A stretch of DNA of 64,000 nucleotides from Silurus meridionalis (lineage: Eukaryota > Chordata > Actinopteri > Siluriformes > Siluridae), in the NCBI RefSeq assembly GCF_014805685.1, contig NC_060884.1, positions 17,853,356-17,917,355 of the forward strand, given 5' to 3'. Shown one piece after another: positions 55,901 through 64,000 of the stretch. The position numbers and the translations under genes were made by a program. The notes beneath the pieces are model-generated. The model was given only the letters and a program-made list of their open reading frames with translations. It did not search any database and had not been told where the DNA came from. Numbering within the stretch: the first letter of the stretch is position 1; every line of letters starts with the position of its first letter.

Positions 55901-56400
55901 AGGAAGGTACACTGGATTATGCAGACGTGGTGAGGTTGTGGGAACTCAAGGTCTCTTTGGTTCTCAGCTTTTGGATAGAGTTTGCATGTACTTAAGAAGC
56001 CAGTTAGGTCTTCTGATCATGTTTTTCGGTCTTACCTGTTGCGCATGATGCCTAATCACATAACAGTTGGATTTAATGGATCAGCCACACGGACATGTTT
56101 TAACAGGTGCCACGTTGTGGTTTTGTAAAAAACCTCATTTTGGTCTGTCTGTTACAAGGAAAAGGTTCCACTGAAGGTTCACTGACTCCTCTTATAAGGT
56201 AATGCACTTTCTGTAATTGTTTTTTGTGGTTTTTTTCCGCATTTGCTTCTTCACTGTCCGTCTTTTGCTCGTGCAATCTTGCATATTGTACACATACACA
56301 CTCTCACACACCTTTTTCTTCATCAATTGTGGTGTGCGTTTTTTTCACTACTCGCTTGTTTAGCAGCACCCAGTTACTGTGAACCTCCTTTCCCTTCCCC
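52957..56400. other. No gene recognised
   Basis: Mostly unique-looking non-coding sequence with small simple repeats ((AG)n at 55779-55798; a G run at 54601-54610). Short frames at 53781 and 55551 lack splice or family support. Confidence 0.5.
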
Positions 56401-56420
56401 CCCACATCTTACCCTTTCTT

Positions 56421-56422
<2 letters not shown>

Positions 56423-56468
<46 letters not shown>
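56423..56468. repeat. (CA)n microsatellite
   Basis: About 22 CA units. Confidence 0.95.
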
Positions 56469-56470
<2 letters not shown>

Positions 56471-56590
56471 CCCCAGGGTCCCTGTGTCCTGGGAAAAGGA
56501 GTTTCCATAGAGAGGAAAGGATGAATGTACGACCAGACTGCTAAAAAGTTTCTTGCTTTCCTTTCAGGCCATACAAGCTCTTTATATATG

Positions 56591-56591
<1 letters not shown>

Positions 56592-56655
<64 letters not shown>
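56592..56655. repeat. (CT)n microsatellite
   Basis: About 30 CT units, slightly interrupted at the 3' end, adjoining the next interspersed repeat. Confidence 0.95.
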
Positions 56656-56656
<1 letters not shown>

Positions 56657-56660
56657 ATAT

Positions 56661-57200
56661 TGCTGTCAATTGATTAAAAAATTTTACTTAATGTTTTTGT
56701 AATCAACTTAATCACACATTTGTATCTGTTCTAAATGCACCTTAAATGAATTTCATTTTTAATACTTAAATCAACATGGCCATTGACAAATATGGATGCT
56801 TTATGCAAACGTATGTTTATTATTAGTGAAACCAGACTTCACATAGAGCATGAAGACAACATATTGTCTATAAATGTTTTAAAGTAATGATGGTGTTTAT
56901 ATTATGTAAATCATCAGGAAACCTAACAAGAACTTTTGCTGTTTCCACACGGAAGGTTTTAGTTGCCGGATTTGTGCATCATGGTGGATTTTGGTGCTCG
57001 ATTTGAAATATTTTTTACGATGGAGGTTTTTAAAATAGTGTTATATCCAAGTAATGAAAGGATATCGTGAATAAATGTGTGTTGCGTCGAAGGTTTTAAT
57101 TTGGGCATTTCTATATTTATTTCTATATATTTAAAAAAAAAATCGTCAAACATTGTCATGTCATACTGCATTAATCACACGTTAATAAAATTGTAAAACC
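56661..57200. mobile_element. Interspersed repeat (pair with 14660-15345)
   Basis: Collinear with the prkag1 intron 8 copy (AATCAACATGGCCATTGACA, TATGTTTATTATTAGTGAAA, AATCATCAGGAAACC). It begins ATTGCTGTCAATTGATTAAA and ends TTAATCACACGTTAATAAAA, termini that look like a non-autonomous DNA element. Confidence 0.65.
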
Positions 57201-57989
57201 ACAAAAGTACTTTATTCCTGGGCAGTATTGCCACAGCAGAAAGCTTTCCTAGAACTCAAACTATTAGATGTTTTCCACCTCGACCAAACACGAAAATACC
57301 AAATAGTCTTACACAAGTTCAGACATGATTCAAAAAGAGTCAGGTTTATAAGTGTAAAGGAAGCAGGTGTTCTTTTTTTATGCATCACCGAACCAGATGT
57401 GAAAATGTTATCATGATGTTGAGTTCCCTAACAGAAAATATTGACGATATGTAAGCTTGGTGCTCTGATTACAGCTGGAGATTGCCTCTGGTGCGAGATG
57501 AGTTTGACTTGGTTGCACGCAGTAGAGCAGATTGGATCATTTACAAGAGGGATGTACTCCATTATAGAGCATGCACACTTTTTAATCTGATGTGTGTTGG
57601 CTCTGCACAATGCCATCGGGTTGACAGTTGGTGCTTGTCTTGGTGTGTGTGTGTGTGTGTGCGCTTGTGGAGGTTTTTGTTTCATCTTTCTCAATTCGAA
57701 TTTCATGCAAGTCTGATGGTTAACCCTTTTTTAATGATGATAGTCTTTGATATTTGTTTTATTCCATGCTGTAAGGTCCATGGGGAATTAAAGCTCACTT
57801 TGTGTGTGTGTGTGTGTGTATGTGAGAAAGAGAAGGACTCCATGTAGTTAGGGGTTTCCTAGCAACCCTTTTGCCACTTGTTGCCAAGCTTTGGTGGGAC
57901 GCTAGTTGGCCGGGGAGCCATCTCGTGCTGTGAGGGCCTCTGTTCACTTCTCTTGCCTTTAGTGGAAAGATTTAGAGAGCGCACACATG

Positions 57990-57993
57990 CACG

Positions 57994-58032
<39 letters not shown>
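57990..58032. repeat. (CA)n microsatellite
   Basis: About 20 CA units with one interruption. Confidence 0.93.
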
Positions 58033-58033
<1 letters not shown>

Positions 58034-58534
58034 AAACCCTGCTAAATAATCTAGGTGTGTCTTAGAAATGCCTCAGCATTTTAATCCACATCGCTATAAC
58101 AAAATGTATCTTTTTTTTTTCGAAAGAATGTTTAAATTGTTCTTCTAATATATTGTCTCTCTTTGAATTTTTTTTTCATCCTAATGCTTCCACACGACCA
58201 GCTTTCTACATACATTAAACAGATATTCCAGTGATTAAGAGAAGCCAAGGAAGGGGTGACTCCCCATTTCACCACCAGGGGTACAGCGAAAGGTAGCACA
58301 TGCTTTCTTTGTGATATATGAAGGCAGCCTCTGGATCTTTTTTGTCCTTCTTGTTGTGATGTGCCACAGGGCAGTGAAACTATCTGTCCTATTGTACATA
58401 CACGAGCACACAGGAGGTCCAGATTGAGCCCCAACCCACCCCACCCGGATAGAGGACTCTCCTTCTCCTTCAACTTATGACCAGACTTTTGCTAGTTTGT
58501 AAATTCTGTTGTGGAAACTTTATGAACCAGAGTG

Positions 58535-58977
58535 AACACTATATGGACAAAAGTATTGGGACGCCTGACTTTCAACGCCTAATGTGGTTCTTTCCCAAAC
58601 TTTTATCGAAAAGCTGAAGGCACACAATTGTACAGCGTGTCTTTGGATGTAGTAAAATGCAATTTTCTTTTTACTTGAACCAGGAGACCAAAACCTGTTC
58701 CAGCATGACAATACCCCTGTGCACAGAGCAAACTCCATGAGAAAATGCTTTGCATGGGTTGGAACATCTGCTATAGAGTTCTGATTTCAACCCCACTACA
58801 CAACTTTGGGATGAATCTGAATGCTGACTGCACCCCAGGCCTCTTCACCTCACCTACAGTAAATCAGTACCTGATATTACCAACACTCCTGTGTCTGAAT
58901 GAGCACAAGGATGCTCAAAATGCACATGCCATGCTTATGACCGAGTGTCCGCAAACTTTTGCCATTATAGTGTACTA
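58535..58977. mobile_element. Tc1/mariner-like transposon relic with both ends
   Basis: The left end (ACTATATGGACAAAAGTATT at 58538) is inverted at the right (GCAAACTTTTGCCATTATAG to 58970, then TGTACTA). Inside are remnants of the transposase gene: TTCCAGCATGACAATACCCC, CACAGAGCAAACTCCATGAG and CTGCACCCCAGGCCT. At about 440 bp it is internally deleted and not coding. Confidence 0.75.
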
Positions 58978-59784
58978 ATGTATTGTATTATATTAACATT
59001 TATTTAAAACAGTCTGTCTTGCTTTACACGTTGCAATGCCCAGATTCAATGACCTCTTAAACCTCATTGTCACGTGCTCTGTCTTTTCTCACGTTGACTA
59101 CGCGTCGGATTGACATGGATACATTAATTGTTGCTCTGTCCTGGTTCCTGAAGTTCTCAATAAACGCCGATTTCATGCAGTATTTCTGACAGTGGAATGC
59201 GCACGTACCCACTTACTAAAAGAAATGAGAAGCAGCAGTGGTCTGAAGAAACAGGGATTCGTCTTCGCTCCTCAGGGAACGATCGATCTGACGATCTGCG
59301 ATGGTGTCTGTCAACTGATCCACCTTAAGCATGAGGATAAATTACAGTGCATTTCCATCATACAGTGCAGCGAAATGGTGGGATCGTGGGTAATGCGTTG
59401 TGCTGCTCCATATAGTGGAAAAGCAGCATTAGTGCTGATGAGCGGTTTTACAGTAATAACAGCTGAGATGCGATAAAGGCGTACACTGATGTATGACACG
59501 GGGTCGGAGATATATGAATGTTATGATTGTTAATAATTTCTCATTATACTTACTTTGTCCATTAGCGCATAGCGAGCAGCTTACATCATTGCCGTGTGCT
59601 CTAATGCGATGAATTAGAGCTTCATTATTTATTTACTGTGCAGTATTGCAGTAAAAGTGATACCTAATAACTTTTTAGTTGCTTTTTTTCCCTCTTGTTT
59701 TCACTTTTTAAGCCTCATTAGTCTGAGCTCTCAGCACTAGTTATCTGACTGCCTATTAACATTCCTTCCATGACACTTCAACTA

Positions 59785-59786
<2 letters not shown>

Positions 59787-59856
<70 letters not shown>

Positions 59857-59858
59857 GG
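59787..59858. repeat. (GT)n microsatellite
   Basis: About 27 GT units followed by a GC-interrupted extension. Confidence 0.95.
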
Positions 59859-60285
59859 GTAGAGGGTCAAGAAAGACTGTCCTAAGGCTAGCAGGTGTCC
59901 TTGATCCTCTCTTTGCTTATGCACACACCACACCACATACACACATGCCCCCAGGAGGTAACTACGGGTGGGACCCCATGCTGCTTTATTCGGCAGTGAT
60001 TTTTTTTTTCTTCTTCACTGACTCGTTGTGAAGTTGAATGGATCCTTTGGGAAGCCAAGCATTCGAACGCCGGTATTAAACCACAGTAGACTAGTGTAAA
60101 GCTGCAGCTCTTAAACAATAAACGTTTTTTAATTTTTTTTTTTTTAACAGACAGATTTTTCTTTTCCTCCTGAAATACCCTGAAGGGGGTATATTATTAT
60201 CAGTTTTGCAGACAGGGACTGTGGATATCACAACAACTCACCTGGATTGTGTAGTGTTTTTGAGTGAGTTTATAGTACTGTGGAA

Positions 60286-60700
60286 ATACACTATATGGAC
60301 AAACGTACTGGGATACCATTTTTTTCCCCGCCATATGTGGTTCTTCTGCAAACTGTTACCACAAAGTTGGAGGCATGACACAAAGCGAACTAAATAAAGA
60401 TATGGTTTGCATGGACTGGAGTGGAAGATTTTGAGTGGCCTTCTCTGGAGCTCCGACCTCATTCCTATTAAACACCTCTGGCGTGAATTGAAACTCTGAA
60501 TGCCCATCTACCCCCCACCCCCCCAGGCCTTTTCACCCTACATCAATCCCTGACTTTATTAACACCCTTGTGTCTGAATGAGCAGAAACCCCCCACAAGC
60601 ACACTACAAAATCTAGTGGAACATCATCCCAGAAGAGCAACGGTTATTCTAACAGCATATGAGGATTAAATGTGGAATGCGATGCTGAAAAAGCACATAT
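60286..60700. mobile_element. Tc1/mariner-like relic (same family as 58535)
   Basis: It begins ACACTATATGGACAAACGTA, keeps GGTTCTTCTGCAAACTG, a GGAGGCATGACAC block and CCCAGGCCTTTTCACCCTAC, and lacks a clear right terminal repeat. Confidence 0.65.
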
Positions 60701-61563
60701 ATGGATTTGTGGTTAGGTTCCCCCACAAATGCTGGTCCACATGGCTGACATGTTGGATTTTGATGCTGCCTGATGTAAGTGTTTGATCAGGAGAGTCCTC
60801 AAAAAAAAGCTCAAAGACTGTCATCAACATTAAGTTTTGATGCTTCATTGAACATGCTAAATAAATACATAAATAGCATAGGTTTTCCAATGTTAATAAA
60901 TGAACACAAAAATCGAGTGAAATGGAGCGGGGCAAGAGCATGCGGGATAAGGGAAGATGGTTGGGACAGGAAGTGTCACTTAACATCAGAGATTTCTAAA
61001 CAGCTGCACAAATCATTTCAGATTTATATGCCAGTTGGTTGGTTTTCTTATTTTATTGCAAAACCCCTGCTGGTGTGTTGTATTTATGATTGATTACTCA
61101 TACGCTGATTCATCGAGGCTCAGATCCGCAAACACATAACACCAAGCGTTTTCTTTCGGTTACCAATGAGCAATATACACCAAGCACGACTCTGATCAGA
61201 GATTGGCTGACTATGACAAATAGGTGCAGTATGGTCTGGGTTTTTCTTCGCAGCGGACGTCCTTTTCATAAGGAGCAGCCCATTGTGGTGTTTGAGTAGC
61301 TACATAAGATGACCTGCCTGCCGGGAATACGGAGGTTATGCTGGTCTGGATCCGCAGCCCTGCTCTTTGGCTCTTTGCCATCTGTTGCTTTTATGAAGCT
61401 GTCACTCGTCTCCGTGTCGCTGTGTGTGGAGGGCGGACGGCTCCGGGTGCAACCTTCCCTCTGCACCGCTTTGCTTGCTGCTGTATTTTGTACTCAATTT
61501 GAAACACAGCTATTTTTGTGACTCAGAAAATAAAGTTAATCTTCCGTCCTCTTTGATAGTTAC

Positions 61564-61985
61564 GCAAGAGTGAAAGGGGAAGTTTATAGGACTGTGGTGA
61601 GACCTGCGATGTTGTATGGTTTAGAGACAGGAGGTGGAGCTGGAGGTAGCAGAGCTGAAGATGTTGAGGTTTTTATTGGGAGTGACGAGGATGGACAGGA
61701 TTAGAAACGAGTTTATTAGAGGGACAGCGCATGTAGGACGTTTTGGAGACAAGGTGAGGGAGGAGAGATTGAGATGGTTGGGACATGGGGTATATTGGTA
61801 GGAGAATGCTGAGGATGGAGCTGCCAGGAAGGAGGAAAAGAGGAAGACCAGGGAGTAGGTTTATGGATGTGGTGATGGAAGACATGCAGGTAGTTGGGTT
61901 AAAAGAGGCAGATGTAGAGGACAGGGGGATATGGAGACGGATGATCTGCTGTGGCGACCCCTAATGGGAGCTTCCGAAAGAAGAA
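61564..61985 (+). mobile_element. RTE-like LINE 3' end (copy 3)
   Basis: Very similar to 42018-42386 but starting further 5' (GGGGAAGTTTATAGGACTGT, GATGTTGTATGGTTTAGAGA). A deletion occurs near 61775 where the other copy reads FVHVQRRD, and the frame has a TAG near 61856. The flanks GTCCTCTTTGATAGTTAC (61546) and GTCTTCTTTAATAGTAAC (61986) look like an aged target duplication. Confidence 0.8.
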
Positions 61986-62240
61986 GTCTTCTTTAATAGT
62001 AACACGAATTTGTTTGTTAAAACGGTAATGTAATTATATATAATTTCATTGGTTGGTTGTTTTGGAAAATTTAAACGCGTTTGCTTTCGCCTAGTTGCAG
62101 CGTCTGGTTTGGTAGGAAATAAAATCTGTTTTAATCCACAGGACCACTGCAGTATCTAGAATTGTAAACGGTTGTTCATTCATAATGGCACCCATAAAAG
62201 GCCATGTGTAAAACACTAGCAGCAGTAGTCTACTTAGAGA

Positions 62241-62243
<3 letters not shown>

Positions 62244-62318
<75 letters not shown>
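62244..62318. repeat. (GT)n microsatellite
   Basis: About 37 GT units. Confidence 0.97.
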
Positions 62319-62321
<3 letters not shown>

Positions 62322-62980
62322 ATACACAGAAAGGAGCACCGAGGATGTGTAAAACACTGATGACTTGATGTGAACCAGCTGTAAGAATTACAGCAAAATC
62401 CACCCCAGGACACACACAGTTATGTTGTAGGTGAAGTGAAGCCTGTGTAAGCAGAAAAAAAAGTCATTCCTGTTCCACCACTTGCACAATTATTATTTTT
62501 TTCTTTGTTTATTCCCTAATGTTCTATTTCTCCCAACCCGTCTAAAGCAGAGCGTTTCCCTTCTCTTTCATATCCCCAGTGTCTCTCAGGCTCTGTGTCT
62601 TGTTAATTCTTTGATATGTGCAGGCATGCGTGGTCAGTGTGTGGTTTTGGTGCATTCCTCCAGTTCAGGGGTTAACCCAAAAATGTTAAGCAGTGGCTTC
62701 CAGATATAAAAACACACACACACACAGGCCACTGGCAGTTATATTACTTTTCTATTGCAGTCTCTGCACTTTCATTTCATATTTCTTCGAAACAAGCCCT
62801 TTCTTGTTTACACGAGGATCGGTGGATTTGCCGGTTTCTCATTAAACTGGAATATACTCGATCCGTTTCTGTTTATAGTGGATGAAAGGTAGAACATCAG
62901 TGCGCTCTCGGGCATGGATCATATTCTTTTTTTTTTTGTTTGTCTGATTGATGGTGGCGTTAACATTTGTAGCATGTAAG

Positions 62981-63242
62981 CCTAGATTACAACCCTGTTA
63001 AACACCTCAAATGAATTAGAACGCTGACTGCACCCCAGGCCTCCTCACCCTACATCAGTACCTCACTTTACTAACACCCGTGTGGCTGAACGAGCACAAA
63101 TCTCCATAAGCGCACTCCGAAATCTAGTGGAACATCGTCTCAGAAGAGTTGAGGTTATTCGAACAGCAAATGGGGAATACATTTGTTTCAAAAGCACATA
63201 GAATCCAGTGCTCATGTGTTCACAAACTTTTGTCCACATAGT
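62981..63242. mobile_element. Tc1/mariner-like relic, right part only
   Basis: It shares GACTGCACCCCAGGCCTCC, then AATCTAGTGGAACATC and CAGAAGAG with the 60.3 kb copy, and ends in CAAACTTTTGTCCACATAGT, the inverted terminus. Confidence 0.7.
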
Positions 63243-63810
63243 TTCGAATGCTCTAAAGTTCAAACATGCAATGCTTCTATAACTGGCAGTCACTGTACTG
63301 TGAACTAATTTACTACTGGTTGTCATAGTAAATGTTAGCAATCAGTGGAGCAACTAGTGTTCCAATTTTGACAACAACGCAGATCACATGCGCTTCACTC
63401 GCTTCACTCCTATTGGTCATTGCTGGACATATTTGCATAAAGTCACACACTTTAAAGGTATAAGTCGCTCGATATTTGCATGAAACTAAACTTTTCTCAG
63501 CCTTGGACACGCCCACATTTAGTTGCCAACAGTCTCTGGACACTTCTCTGAGTTTGAGTCAGTGTGTGTGGAAATGTAGCTCAATTGTTTAAATATTAGA
63601 GATGATGCTGTTCAAAAACATGTTTAATTGGGTCATTTTTGGAACAGGCTCATTCTTCATCATGTTTAATACCTTTGATGTATGCGTGCCTTTTGATGTA
63701 TTCCCTCTACAGGAACCATGATCACGAGGTAAAAAAAGTAGACCAATTAGAAACATGGGATCTGCACGTTCTCCGACTGTAAAGAAAGCTGCACATTATG
63801 GAGCGAGTCA

Positions 63811-64000
63811 AGTCAAGAAGCTTTTATCCATATAAAGCTGCTGCAGTACACAGTGAAATGAGATGTTTCTCCAGGACCCCAGTGCTACATAATACAACAT
63901 AGAGTTACATCACACTACATAGAGCCACATCACACTACATAGAGCCACATCACCCTACATAGAGCAACATTACCCTACATAGAGCCACATCACCCATCAC
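63811..64000. repeat. 20-bp minisatellite at the window edge
   Basis: From 63901, units of AGAGCCACATCACACTACAT repeat with exact 20-bp spacing for almost five copies, with point differences (GTT, CAA, CCC variants), and the array continues past the window. The leader at 63811-63900 (GTCAAGTCAAGAAGCTTTTA) looks like part of an interspersed repeat that carries this array. Confidence 0.85.

Noticed and set aside
57482..57847. 121-codon plus-strand frame
   Set aside because: It runs through two GT microsatellites and lacks any recognisable domain.

Overview
The window is nuclear DNA from a ray-finned fish. It holds intron-rich vertebrate genes with GT-AG junctions, very many (CA/GT)n and (AT)n microsatellites, and teleost-type Tc1/mariner, hAT-like, SINE and LINE relics. 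The repeat mix would fit an otophysan such as a catfish, but that is a guess. I assembled the exons by hand from splice sites and reading frame.

Three complete protein genes fill the first two thirds. (1) pa2g4 (EBP1), + strand, 617-6872, 13 coding exons, 392 aa: a ribosome- and RNA-binding M24-fold protein. (2) prkag1, + strand, 10599-17662, 13 coding exons, 330 aa: the AMP/ATP-sensing gamma-1 subunit of AMPK. (3) acvr1b (ALK4), - strand, 23522-40394, 9 coding exons, 502 aa: the activin/nodal type I receptor kinase. prkag1 and acvr1b are convergent, with their 3' ends facing each other over roughly 17.7-23.5 kb. Human orthologues of all three lie on 12q13, so this looks like a conserved syntenic block. 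The genes do not form one pathway: they cover translation and growth control, energy sensing, and TGF-beta signalling.

From 40.6 to 64 kb I found no protein gene I can support. This part holds transposon relics, long microsatellites and two possible promoter or first-exon signals near 48.2-49.5 kb (a candidate untranslated exon with a splice donor, and a TATA-box promoter). They could belong to a gene whose coding exons lie beyond the window. A 20-bp minisatellite runs off the right edge.

The most unusual observations concern transposon architecture. Two unrelated LINE fragments are each interrupted by a short inverted copy of their own 3' tail. A RTE-like insertion keeps an exact 14-bp target-site duplication. 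Several elements are nested, and acvr1b intron 1 contains a perfect 24-bp inverted repeat. I found no CRISPR, operon or other novel multi-gene system.
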